Both the position numbers and the translations under genes were made by a program. From Pseudomonas luteola NBRC 103146 (GTDB lineage: Bacteria; Pseudomonadota; Gammaproteobacteria; Pseudomonadales; Pseudomonadaceae): a stretch of DNA of 64,000 nt. This document shows, in pieces, positions 54,377 to 63,019 of the stretch (position 1 is the stretch's first letter; each line of letters opens with the position of its first letter). The stretch is from the NCBI RefSeq assembly GCF_002091675.1, contig NZ_BDAE01000015.1, forward strand, positions 62,001 to 126,000, read 5' to 3'. Below the pieces are notes generated by a model that saw only the letters and a list, made by a program, of their open reading frames with translations, was not told where the DNA came from and ran no database searches.

Positions 54377-55590
54377 GGTGCAGCGCTCCGTTGCGCTACA
54401 GGTCGTTCTGTCTGGCTGGTCGCTGGGGTCGCATCCGTATCAATATGGGTAACAACAGACATGCCTGGCCTTAGCCGCTGCGCCAAGGGTTGGTTAGGAT
54501 CAATGGTGATCCGCACAGGGATGCGCTGTACCACCTTGGTGAAATTACCCGTGGCGTTGTCTGGGCGAAGAATGCTGAACTCCGAGCCGGTTGCAGGCGC
54601 CAACCGCTCGACACGGCCGGTAAGCTCTGCGCCGTCCAAGGCATCGACGTTGAAGCGGACCGGCTGACCAATCGCCATGTTGTGTGTCTGCGTTTCCTTA
54701 TAGTTGGCTACCACCCAGACCAGATCCGGTACTAGGTAGAGGAGTTGCGAGCCTGCCGTCACGTACTGCCCGAGGCGTACGGATACTTCGCTGAGCTGTC
54801 CTTCCCGTGGCGCCTTGATCAAAGTATTGTCGAGGTCGATCTGTGCCAGATGCAGCGCCGCTTCCGCCATCTGTACCTGAGCTTCCAGGCTTCCGCGTGA
54901 CACGCGAGTCGCCTTTACGTTTTCCTCGGCAATATTGATGGCCGCTTGTGCCTGCTTGACCTGAGCGGCGGCGGCCCTGGCCGAAGCGCGTGTCTGATCA
55001 CGCTCGCGCAGGGAAACCGAGCCTCGGGAGGCGAGTTCGTTGACACGACGCTCATCGGCTCGTGCGCGATCCAGTTCGGCCTGCACCGACAGCAGTTCCG
55101 CCCGGCGCGACGCCAGTGTGGCCTGGTTGGAGGCCAGGGTTTGTATGGAGTTCGCAAGATCCGCCTGCCGGGCTGCCAGCTGTGCCTGGTTTTGCTCAAC
55201 ACGCTGGCGATAGATTCGGTCGTCGATCCGAACCAGCAGTTGCCCCTGCTTTACATGCTCGAAGTCCTGTACGAGTACCTCGGCTACATAACCATTCACC
55301 TGAGGGGCCATGACGGTAATCTGTCCCCGGACGTAGGCATTGTTGGTTGTCACGATGCCACTGGTAAACGGCCACAGCTGCCACGCATAGAGAATCGTCA
55401 GGACGCCTGCCAGCGCTACCACCAGCATGATGATGACCGTCATCCGTGACGGTTTGATCACTTTGGGCGGCCCAGGATTTGTCGCTCCGGCGTCCGGTAC
55501 GGAAGCTGCCTGTTCGGTTTGAGGCGGCGTTTTTTCAGCTTCGCTTGAGCCCTTGCGCTCGTCATCAGGTAATGGTTTTTCGTCGCTCAT
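54373..55590 (-). CDS. HlyD/EmrA family membrane-fusion protein
   Basis: 405 residues. A cytoplasmic hydrophilic N-terminus (to about 48) is followed by one membrane helix (TVIIMLVVALAGVLTILYAW). A periplasmic adaptor then carries the lipoyl-like half motifs GQITVMAPQVNGYVAEVLVQD and TLIKAPREGQLSEVSVRLGQYV and a coiled-coil hairpin between them. The C-terminus resembles EmrA. It bridges the MFS pump and the outer-membrane channel and starts 6 bases after the MFS stop. Confidence 0.92.
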   Translation of the reverse strand: MSDEKPLPDDERKGSSEAEKTPPQTEQAASVPDAGATNPGPPKVIKPSRMTVIIMLVVALAGVLTILYAWQLWPFTSGIVTTNNAYVRGQITVMAPQVNGYVAEVLVQDFEHVKQGQLLVRIDDRIYRQRVEQNQAQLAARQADLANSIQTLASNQATLASRRAELLSVQAELDRARADERRVNELASRGSVSLRERDQTRASARAAAAQVKQAQAAINIAEENVKATRVSRGSLEAQVQMAEAALHLAQIDLDNTLIKAPREGQLSEVSVRLGQYVTAGSQLLYLVPDLVWVVANYKETQTHNMAIGQPVRFNVDALDGAELTGRVERLAPATGSEFSILRPDNATGNFTKVVQRIPVRITIDPNQPLAQRLRPGMSVVTHIDTDATPATSQTERPVAQRSAAP

Positions 55591-55596
55591 GGCGTC

Positions 55597-57261
55597 TCAC
55601 GTAGCAGCGTTATTAGAGGAGTTGGCTTGTGCCCGTTCCGCCTTTCTTCGCCGATAGGACAGGCGCAGGGTATGAAACAGTGACCAGCTCAGGAAGGTGA
55701 TCGATACGAAGCCGATCAGCCGAAAGACATCGTTGAAGGCCAGCACATGTGCCTCTCGTGTGGCGGCCTGGCTGAGTTGGGAGGTGCCTAGCGCCTGTTG
55801 CAGGGTAGGGTCGGTCTGCACCGGGGCATAAACCTGACTTTGAAGCTGCAGGCGCTGCACCACCAGTGGGTCGGTACGGTTGACGTTCTCGATCAGGTGA
55901 CTGGAATGGTATTTCTCTCGCACCGTCTCGAATGTTCCAAACAGAGCCGGGCCGGCCAATCCACCCAGGCTTTGCGTAAAGGAAAACAACACGGTAAAGC
56001 TGACGATATAGGTCGGACCGTTCTGCAGGGCACGCAAGAAGCCGATCATCATCAGCGGACCCAGGAACATGCCACTGGCAAAAGCCAGAATACCCTGGCT
56101 GACAAACAGGTCCTGCGGGCGTGTCTGGTTTGTCGAGTCGGTATCCATGAAGCTGGCGATACCGATCAATACAATCGAAACCAGAATCTGAGGGATCATC
56201 GTTTTCGGGCTGAACACCAGAGCACTGACGGCAATCCCCGCCACGATGCCGGCAAGAATCACTGCAAAAAGCGGTTGTAACTGATCGGCTGTAAGCCCTA
56301 GGGTTTGCAGCAGACCCACTGCGCCATAATTCTGTTCGGACAGGATAAAGCGCAGCATGATCGCCCCGAAGGCAAAGCGCAGCATCTCGGAGGTGCCAAG
56401 CCAGCGAGTCTGGAGCAGGGGATTGCGTCGATGGTGCTCAATGGCGACCGCAATGATGATCAATACGAGGGCGGCTGCCAATGAAAACCCCATCCAGGGC
56501 TGCGTCAGCCACCATTGAATGCGCCCCTGTGCCAGGACGGCGGCAATCATGGCAAGGGCAGGGCCAAGCAGGGCAAATGTCAGAAAGTCCAGTCGCTCGA
56601 ACGCCTTGATGCGTATGCCTGGGGGTAGCTTGAGCAAGGTGATGGCCGCGAGTGAGCACAGCGCCATGCCGGCCTCGAAGATATACAGGCGATGCCACTC
56701 GCCCAGATCCCTGAGCGCGGGCGAGAGCAGCCAAGCCAGAGGCGTTGCCAACTGGGAGATGCCAACGCCAATGACCAAACCTTTGCCTACCTGAGCCTTC
56801 CGAAACGCCTGGAGCATATACAGCGTACCCAGCGTTGTGATCGTCGCGCCAGCAAAGCCACTGGCGGCCCGGACCAGCACCGCCATGGGAAAGTTGTTGG
56901 CAAACACATGGGCAATCGTGAATACGGCATACAGCGCCAGCCCGATCTCGGCAAAGCGGCGAAGCCCGTATTGCTGGCGAAACTTCACGAGAATCAGGTT
57001 GGCTGACACGTTTACCATCAGAAAGGCTGCAGGCAGCCAGGCACCCTGGGTGGGTGTCAGACCTAGATCACCTTGGATGTAGGGAAGGTTCACGCTGATC
57101 AGCGCATTACCGAGGCCGCCTGTCAGGCCCAGCAGCACAGACACCAGCGCGTAGGCAAGGCGTACCGGTGGGGCATGCAGTGGCGTAGCCGGAGAGCCCG
57201 GCATCGAGGGCCGCTCGTGCGGCTCCCAATTGGGCAGGGGTTCCAGATATTTATCGGGCAC
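55597..57261 (-). CDS. MFS transporter, DHA2 (EmrB) family
   Basis: 554 residues with about 14 membrane helices, the DHA2 size. Motifs include LPYIQGDLGLTPTQGAWLPAAFLMVN and GISQLATPLAWLLSPALRD. It exports hydrophobic drugs by proton antiport with the adaptor and channel encoded downstream. The start is a GTG at 57261 with only a weak ribosome site; the in-frame ATG at 57204 is an alternative. No regulator gene is adjacent. Confidence 0.9.
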   Translation of the reverse strand: MPDKYLEPLPNWEPHERPSMPGSPATPLHAPPVRLAYALVSVLLGLTGGLGNALISVNLPYIQGDLGLTPTQGAWLPAAFLMVNVSANLILVKFRQQYGLRRFAEIGLALYAVFTIAHVFANNFPMAVLVRAASGFAGATITTLGTLYMLQAFRKAQVGKGLVIGVGISQLATPLAWLLSPALRDLGEWHRLYIFEAGMALCSLAAITLLKLPPGIRIKAFERLDFLTFALLGPALAMIAAVLAQGRIQWWLTQPWMGFSLAAALVLIIIAVAIEHHRRNPLLQTRWLGTSEMLRFAFGAIMLRFILSEQNYGAVGLLQTLGLTADQLQPLFAVILAGIVAGIAVSALVFSPKTMIPQILVSIVLIGIASFMDTDSTNQTRPQDLFVSQGILAFASGMFLGPLMMIGFLRALQNGPTYIVSFTVLFSFTQSLGGLAGPALFGTFETVREKYHSSHLIENVNRTDPLVVQRLQLQSQVYAPVQTDPTLQQALGTSQLSQAATREAHVLAFNDVFRLIGFVSITFLSWSLFHTLRLSYRRRKAERAQANSSNNAAT

Positions 57262-57454
57262 AGCAGATAGGCGCCTTATTGAATCCTTGAGAAGTGCCAG
57301 TCACTGTTTAATCAATGATGGCAATGGATTCGTCCATAAGGCGCCGCAACAGTTCAGCCTGACGGGCAAGGAAGTCGTGATTACGAAAAAGCCCAACCAG
57401 ACTTTTAGTCAACGCAGGCCATGCTCAAACGCATGGCCTAGCTGCTCCCTCTGA

Positions 57455-57910
57455 TCATCCGGCCAGTGATGTAGGATATTCACCACGGATGTATTGCTCC
57501 AGTTGCAGAATCAGCCCGTCCTGCTCAGCAATCGTTTCCTTCACGATATCGCCAATGGAAAGCAGACCGATCAGCTGATCATTGTCGATCACCGGTAAGT
57601 GGCGCAGATGGCGATCCGTCATGAGCGACATGCACTCACGAATGCTCTCCCGAGGCGTCACCGTGATCACAGCACGGGTCATGATTTCCCGAACAGCGGT
57701 TCCTATGGAGGAGCGGCCCTGTAATACGCCTTTGCGTGCATAGTCGCGCTCGCTGATGATACCGACCAGCTTACCGTCTTCGGTAACGGGCAGGGCACCC
57801 ACATTTTTCTCGGCCATGACTTTAAGCGCATCAAGCACCGTAACGTTTGGGGTGATCGTAAACACCCCCTGACTTTGCTTGGCTCTAAGGATATCCGCTA
57901 CCGTCTTCAT
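57455..57910 (-). CDS. CBS-domain pair protein
   Basis: 151 residues made of two CBS domains: VLDALKVMAEKNVGALPVTEDGKLVGIISERDYAR and SIRECMSLMTDRHLRHLPVIDNDQLIGLLSIGDIVK. It should bind adenosine nucleotides. The start at 57910 has GGGAGGA upstream; a longer frame is discarded. There is no catalytic domain, so it is probably a stand-alone regulator or sensor. Confidence 0.9.
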   Translation of the reverse strand: MKTVADILRAKQSQGVFTITPNVTVLDALKVMAEKNVGALPVTEDGKLVGIISERDYARKGVLQGRSSIGTAVREIMTRAVITVTPRESIRECMSLMTDRHLRHLPVIDNDQLIGLLSIGDIVKETIAEQDGLILQLEQYIRGEYPTSLAG

Positions 57911-58030
57911 ATCATTCCTCCCTTGCTGGCAAATCAATAGGACGAAAATAACCCGACCTGTCCGGCCGTCACCAAACAACGTAATCCATGGGTACGATTA
58001 AAATTTTCAAGCACGAGCATGGCCTATGCC

Positions 58031-58459
58031 TTACTCGGAGCCGAACTGCGCAATCAGTTCTTTTCCAGTTAGGGTCCGGGTATCGTTGGCAAAGCAGTAG
58101 AAAGCTGGTTTTTCTTCTATGAAAACCTGCAGCGCAAATGTCCAGTCATCCGGGTCATCAAACAACCCAACCGGGACGGCATGAAAGTCGCCGTGTTTTA
58201 ACCGGTAAAACAGGTGAGTACCACATCGGCGACAAAAGCCTCGCTCAGCCCACTCTGATGACTCGTAGACGTGAACATGCTCCTCTCCTGTCAATTGGGG
58301 AGGGAGCGTGCTTTCGACCACCATCAGCGGGCCGCCGCCCCATCGCCGACATATCGAGCAATGACAAGCGCTGACAGATGTTTTTTCCAGACTGACAGTT
58401 ACGTGCACCGCGCTGCACAAGCAGCGTCCTTGTCTCTCGACCCGAGCAGCCATAGCCAT
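58031..58459 (-). CDS. GFA family (glutathione-dependent formaldehyde-activating-like) protein
   Basis: 142 residues with the zinc cysteines GRCLCSAV, ACHCSICRRW and GFCRRCGTHLFYR, the standard GFA pattern. Members of this family include S-(hydroxymethyl)glutathione synthase and many of unknown activity. AAGG lies 5 bases before the ATG. Its context gives no pathway. Confidence 0.88.
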   Translation of the reverse strand: MAMAARVERQGRCLCSAVHVTVSLEKTSVSACHCSICRRWGGGPLMVVESTLPPQLTGEEHVHVYESSEWAERGFCRRCGTHLFYRLKHGDFHAVPVGLFDDPDDWTFALQVFIEEKPAFYCFANDTRTLTGKELIAQFGSE

Positions 58460-58650
58460 CCCGCCTTTCGCTGAGTGGAATGAGAAGCGTAGTCGAAAAT
58501 CGGCGATTAAAAGGAAAAAAGAGGGTAGGGCGACGTTTTGTCTCTATTGGGGGCTTTTCAACGTAGAGTTGTCATTTAAGCTCTGCCAAGTATGAAAGGC
58601 AGCCCGACTCATTCACCGTAAGGCGTGGCGCCTTTCTATTACTCGGTTCA

Positions 58651-59112
58651 TCACTTCTCGTACGCTGCGCGAATACCTTGACGACGTACATAGCGGGCTC
58701 GAAGCGTATCGTAAATCCAGTTGAAGCATACCGAATAAGGCAGGAAAAACAGGATCAGTCCGATATCGAGCACTAGCGCCTGGAGCAGGCTGATCGAAAG
58801 CCACCATGCTGCCAACGGAACCAGTAAGACCACCAGGCCAGCCTCAAAAAGACAGCCGTGAAGCAGGCGGACGGCAAAGCTGCGTTTGAATCCCAAGCGG
58901 TTCTGCGCACGGTCAAACAAGAAGTTGAAAATCATGTTCCACAACATGGCTATGGTCGAAAACATAAGCGTCAACACGCCGATCTGTGCCATGGGTTTGC
59001 CCATAGCCCAGGCAATCACAGGCGCACAGAGGCCTAGGGCAATCAGCTCGAAGGCCAGCGCATGACCTGCCCGCTCCCAGAAACTGCGATCAGGTGATGA
59101 GGTAGAAGACAT
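58651..59112 (-). CDS. PACE family multidrug efflux protein
   Basis: 153 residues with four membrane helices forming two bacterial transmembrane pair repeats. ERAGHALAFELIALGLCAPVIAWAMG and LWNMIFNFLFDRAQ are the first-repeat signatures; RLLHGCLFEAGLVVLLVPLAAWW and VCFNWIYDTLR are those of the second. Relatives (AceI) export chlorhexidine and polyamines. It is divergent from a LysR gene, which probably regulates it. Confidence 0.93.
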   Translation of the reverse strand: MSSTSSPDRSFWERAGHALAFELIALGLCAPVIAWAMGKPMAQIGVLTLMFSTIAMLWNMIFNFLFDRAQNRLGFKRSFAVRLLHGCLFEAGLVVLLVPLAAWWLSISLLQALVLDIGLILFFLPYSVCFNWIYDTLRARYVRRQGIRAAYEK

Positions 59113-59153
59113 TGAAAAGCTCGCTTAGGGATAAATTTGATGATCTATTATCA

Positions 59154-59173
59154 TCGGTTTAACCAATAACCGA
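59154..59173. promoter_or_regulatory. candidate LysR operator between the PACE and LysR genes
   Basis: TCGGTT (59154-59159) and AACCGA (59168-59173) form a perfect inverted repeat with an 8-base spacer. It lies in the 88-base divergent intergenic region, the usual site for LysR binding. The assignment is inferred from position and symmetry only. Confidence 0.5.
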
Positions 59174-59200
59174 AAATTAGCTGGTATCGCTTAGACCGAT

Positions 59201-60085
59201 ATGAATCTTTCAATAGAAGCACTCGAGTCGTTTGTTCATGCCGCATCCAGTGGCTCGTTCAGCGCGGCAGCGAGGGCGCTTGGTAAAAGCCAGTCGACCA
59301 TCAGTGAAACCATTGCCCGCATTGAAATAGAACTGGATGTTGAGCTCTTTGTTCGTGGCGCTCGCCAGCTGACATTGACCGAACCTGGGCGTAGCTTGTT
59401 GGGGTATGCGCTGGAGACGCTATCGGCGATAGACCGATTGAAATGTCACGCGGCTACCTTGGGCCGCGGGCAGGAAGCCAAGCTGACACTGGTACTGTCA
59501 GATACCTACCAGCAGAGCCAATATGAAGCGCGTCTTCACGAATTGGACCAGCGCTATCCTGATCTGGAGTTCGAGTGCTTTTTTGCCGAACAGGCCGATG
59601 TGCTGGATCTGATCAATCAAGGCCGCGCCAACCTGGGGCTATTGGCCGCTCAACCGGAATACGGGCCGGATATTGCGCACTCCCGGCTGCCTTACTATTC
59701 CTCCTTTGGTCTTTTTGTCAGCCAAGTGCATGCCCTTTCCCAGAAAGCGGTAGTTGAACCTCAGGACCTTGCTCACTACCGCATGCTGCGTCTGAGCAGC
59801 GTTGTCAGCAGTGATCTGGACGATGCGACCCTGCCTGTACACAGTACGCGATGCTGGTCGACTCCAGACTACCTGCTGTTGCTGGAAATGGCGGCGTTGG
59901 GCTTTGGGTGGGCCGCGTTACCCAAGGGGTTGGTCGAGTCCCATGCGCAGGGGCGGGTGCATGAGTTGGTCATGAATGGCTGGCCCAAGCAGGTATCGGT
60001 GGATGTGGTGTGGTCGCGTAAACAGCCGCTTGGTCCTGCTGCAGCCTGGCTGCTTGAGCGTCTTACACAAACGAATAGATCTTGA
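59201..60085 (+). CDS. LysR family transcriptional regulator
   Basis: 294 residues. The N-terminal winged helix-turn-helix (ALESFVHAASSGSFSAAARALGKSQSTISETIARIEIELDVELFVR) is clear, followed by a periplasmic-binding-protein-like effector domain. It is divergent from the PACE pump gene over 88 bases, so it is the probable regulator of the pump. No ribosome site is evident; translation may be from a short leader. Confidence 0.92.
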   Translation: MNLSIEALESFVHAASSGSFSAAARALGKSQSTISETIARIEIELDVELFVRGARQLTLTEPGRSLLGYALETLSAIDRLKCHAATLGRGQEAKLTLVLSDTYQQSQYEARLHELDQRYPDLEFECFFAEQADVLDLINQGRANLGLLAAQPEYGPDIAHSRLPYYSSFGLFVSQVHALSQKAVVEPQDLAHYRMLRLSSVVSSDLDDATLPVHSTRCWSTPDYLLLLEMAALGFGWAALPKGLVESHAQGRVHELVMNGWPKQVSVDVVWSRKQPLGPAAAWLLERLTQTNRS

Positions 60086-60287
60086 AGGATGCGTACTACT
60101 CAGGCAGCCGCAAAGAGGAGGGGCATCCAGTAAATCAATCAAAAGAATACAGCGGATCGTAACCTGCCAGTTATCGGCAGAGGGTTCGCTCATCGGCTAA
60201 ACGAGAACTGTTTGAGGGATGTAATGGACAGAGTAAGTAAGCCGGCTTACGAACCATCCCATTTATAGCCTTCATGAGGGAAAGCCC

Positions 60288-60473
60288 ATGAGCGATCTTG
60301 AACTCACTGCACAAATCATCCGCTCGCTGATGAAAGAGCTACGGGCAGCACGTGATCATGACAGTCAGCAACTGATTGTCAGGCAGTTGCATCGTTTGAC
60401 CGATCATCTGACTACTGAGAATCGTTATGAAATCAGTCGAATCCTGGCCAAATCAGAGGCTTACGCCGCTTAA
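60288..60473 (+). CDS. hypothetical small helical protein, 61 residues
   Basis: Highly charged and helical (LIRSLMKELRAARDHDSQQL is part of one helix). GAGGGAAAG precedes the ATG with good spacing. It stands alone between the LysR gene and DUF2167. Not recognised. Confidence 0.6.
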   Translation: MSDLELTAQIIRSLMKELRAARDHDSQQLIVRQLHRLTDHLTTENRYEISRILAKSEAYAA

Positions 60474-60848
60474 CCGCACTGTACCGTTTTGTCAGTCGCT
60501 TTGTTCGCGCTGAACATGAGTATCGCTAGCACAACACCACGAGGGTGTGCCTGTCCCCAGGCGGGACGGCCACCTCTCAGCTAGGTACATTTCAGGACCA
60601 ATCTGGCTGCGCGGTATGGCTCCAGTTCATCAACTCATGACGCATCGTCCAGTCCGGCTTTTAATCGTGCTGGCCCAACCTCTGCTCTTCCAATCGTCTG
60701 AGCCTTGAAGCGGTTGTGTCAACCTGTAGCTATCGGCAAGGTTGTGTTTGACCACATGTATCAAAAAATTTCGTTGCGCCGCAGCGTCTTTGTAGGGCTG
60801 ATGATATGATTGCGTTTGGATAGCACAACATATCTTCATGGAGCTTTT
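60474..60848. other. 375-base region upstream of the DUF2167 gene
   Basis: No gene that I can support. A possible -10 box TATGAT lies near 60804. No recognisable RNA or repeat. Confidence 0.35.
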
Positions 60849-61853
60849 ATGCCGATCAAGGAACTGATCCTGGCCAGCCTTTTGGCTGTGGCCGTTATTC
60901 CTGCCGCTTATTCTGCCAATCCACAGCCTGAACCCGTCAGCGCCGCGCCTGCTACGTCAAACGCTCAAGAGCTGGCGGTGGATAGGTTCCTCAAGTCGCT
61001 GAACTTCAAGACGGGCAAGATCGTCCTGAATGGCAATCTTGCAACGCTTGATCTGCCTAAAGAGTTCGTCTTTCTGAACAGTAAGGATGCCGAGCGTGTA
61101 CTGGAAGCTTGGGGCAATCCTCCCAGTCAAAACCCGCCCATGGGGATGGTGATGCCTGCCGGCATTTCGCCGTTCGAGCGCGAGTCATGGGGCATGACGG
61201 TCTATTACGAAAAAAGCGGCTACGTATCTGATGAGGATGCGGCTGACATCGACTATGCCGACCTGCTGAAGGACATGCAGCAGGATGTTCGCGATGGCAA
61301 CAAGGCGCGTCAAGAACAAGGGTATGAGCCGCTTGAGCTGGTAGGCTGGGCTGCTACGCCGCGTTACGACAAGGAAGGCAAAAAGCTCTATTGGGCTCAA
61401 GAGCTCAAGCTAGGCAATGATACCGAGCATGGCCTCAACTACGATATCCGCGTACTGGGCCGTAAAGGCGTATTGGTGCTGAGTTTCATTGCTGGGATGG
61501 ATCAGCTGCCTCAAATCCAGAAAAGCGCGCCTGCCGTCCTGGCAATGACCAATTTCAATGACGGTAACCGTTACGCCGATTTCAATCCTGACATCGACAA
61601 GGTGGCAGCTTATGGCATAGGCGCACTGATTGCAGGCAAGGCGGCGGCCAAGTTGGGAATTCTGGCTGGAGCGCTATTACTGTTCAAGAAGCTGTGGATG
61701 CTACCCATGCTTCTGATTGGTTGGGTATTCAACCGGTTTCGGGGTAAGAAAAAGAGCGAGCCCGTAGCGTCGACTCCGGTCATGAATGAACCTGAGACCC
61801 CAGCCAGGACTGTCATGGACATGAACAGCTCCGAGACAGACGACAAGAAGTAA
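60849..61853 (+). CDS. DUF2167 family membrane protein
   Basis: 334 residues from the ATG at 60849, which has GGAG 7 bases upstream. A signal peptide (ILASLLAVAVIPAAYSA) precedes a periplasmic domain with GKIVLNGNLATLDLPKEF, ESWGMTVYYEKSGYVSDEDA and WAATPRYDKEGKKLYWAQEL, the DUF2167 hallmarks. C-terminal membrane segments (about 255-300) follow, then a hydrophilic tail. Function is unknown. Confidence 0.88.
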   Translation: MPIKELILASLLAVAVIPAAYSANPQPEPVSAAPATSNAQELAVDRFLKSLNFKTGKIVLNGNLATLDLPKEFVFLNSKDAERVLEAWGNPPSQNPPMGMVMPAGISPFERESWGMTVYYEKSGYVSDEDAADIDYADLLKDMQQDVRDGNKARQEQGYEPLELVGWAATPRYDKEGKKLYWAQELKLGNDTEHGLNYDIRVLGRKGVLVLSFIAGMDQLPQIQKSAPAVLAMTNFNDGNRYADFNPDIDKVAAYGIGALIAGKAAAKLGILAGALLLFKKLWMLPMLLIGWVFNRFRGKKKSEPVASTPVMNEPETPARTVMDMNSSETDDKK

Positions 61854-61991
61854 CGCTTAACCTATCCGCCGGATCGGATTCCTGGTCTGGCTGTAGCGTG
61901 GCGGGCCATCAAGCAGTCAACGCAGTTTCCCTGAATCTATGCAATGACCTACCAGCCAGCAGAACATCCTGCTGGCTGAGTATCGCCGCGT

Positions 61992-62701
61992 ATGCAGTCC
62001 GGTGAGTCAGTGAAAACAAGAAACGTTGTGCCCTGTTTAATGATCACTTTGTTCTGCTTGGTAGGTTGCACCCATACCTTTGAAGCAAAAGGTAAGACGC
62101 AAGTCTATGAAGAGGTTTTTCCGACAGACTTTGATAATGCGCATAAAAATCGGCTAAGGACAGGCCCTGCTACCATCCTGTTCGGGCCAATGCCCTGGTG
62201 GTACACCTCCATAAGATTGACGGCTGGGACTTTTCGCTCAGCGCGAAGGTGTACCGTGATGCCTATCTCGGTCAGTCATTCACCGTGTCTGGAGAAGAGA
62301 GCACGTTACCTTACAATTTGAAGGTGAGTTGGACGCGCCATAACACCCATCTTTTCGAACAGGAAGACCAGGTAGGCTGTACCACTTCAGGCATCTGCTC
62401 CCATGAGGTCACTCTACTGGAGTGTAAATCCGGCAAATCCCATTCAAGCGGAAGCACGGGCTATCACAGGCATGAAGATGATGAGCGTTGCGATAAAAAG
62501 ACCCGTTACGAAGCAGGCTTTTATTCCAACTGTCCAGGCATAAGGACCGATTTAAATCGGTATAAGACATCCAACTATACCGTTACGGTCGACTTTATGG
62601 ATTCGAAGAGACCACAAATAAAGCTAGGCCAGTTCACTGGCGAAACGCAGTATATGGCGGACTCTATCGAAACCCTGTGTGAAGGCCACTGCTTCTTGTA
62701 G
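61992..62701 (+). pseudogene. lipoprotein gene split by a frameshift
   Basis: The first frame (from 61992, or GTG at 62010) has a lipoprotein signal ending CLVGC and continues HTFEAKGKTQVYEEVFPTDF. The second frame, one base back (-1), continues from about 62198 (VHLHKIDGWDFSLSAKVYRDAYLG) to a proper stop at 62701 and has paired cysteines. Together they make one exported protein of about 230 residues. The shift must lie between about 62146 and 62198, because the second frame has a TAA just before. It is either a real inactivating indel or a sequence error. Confidence 0.6.
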
Positions 62702-63019
62702 CAAGACAGCCCCGCATTAGAGCGTGTCCGCTAATAAGCTATCGTGAGAACTACATTGAGCCGATGAATCAGGTCTTTTGGAACGCCTGATGATATTGTG
62801 AGTCGATGTTACTAAGCGTATCATTTGTGTTACTTAGTTTCCCATCTAAGCTCTGCAGTTCTTCCTGAATAACATATACGCCATACGCGGCCAGTGATGC
62901 TGCGGGTGGTGTGTTGTCGTTTCGGGTCTAGTGGCATTGGATGGCTAAGCTTCAGGCAGGCAGTTCCTAAACTGCCGGACCAAGACTCATCCTGTAAACC
63001 AGAAGACTAGATAGTGCTG
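62702..63019. other. 318-base region upstream of sotB
   Basis: No supported gene. It contains GAGCGTGTCCGCTAAT near 62720, faintly like an insertion-sequence end, but no partner end is seen. Confidence 0.3.

Noticed and set aside
61992-62701. Programmed -1 frameshift as an explanation for the split lipoprotein gene.
   Set aside because: The only A-rich stretch (CATAAAAATC) is not a canonical X-XXY-YYZ slippery heptamer, and shifting there would hit a TAA at once.
62718-62740. GAGCGTGTCCGCTAAT, similar to some insertion-sequence ends.
   Set aside because: No opposite end, no transposase and no target duplication are visible.
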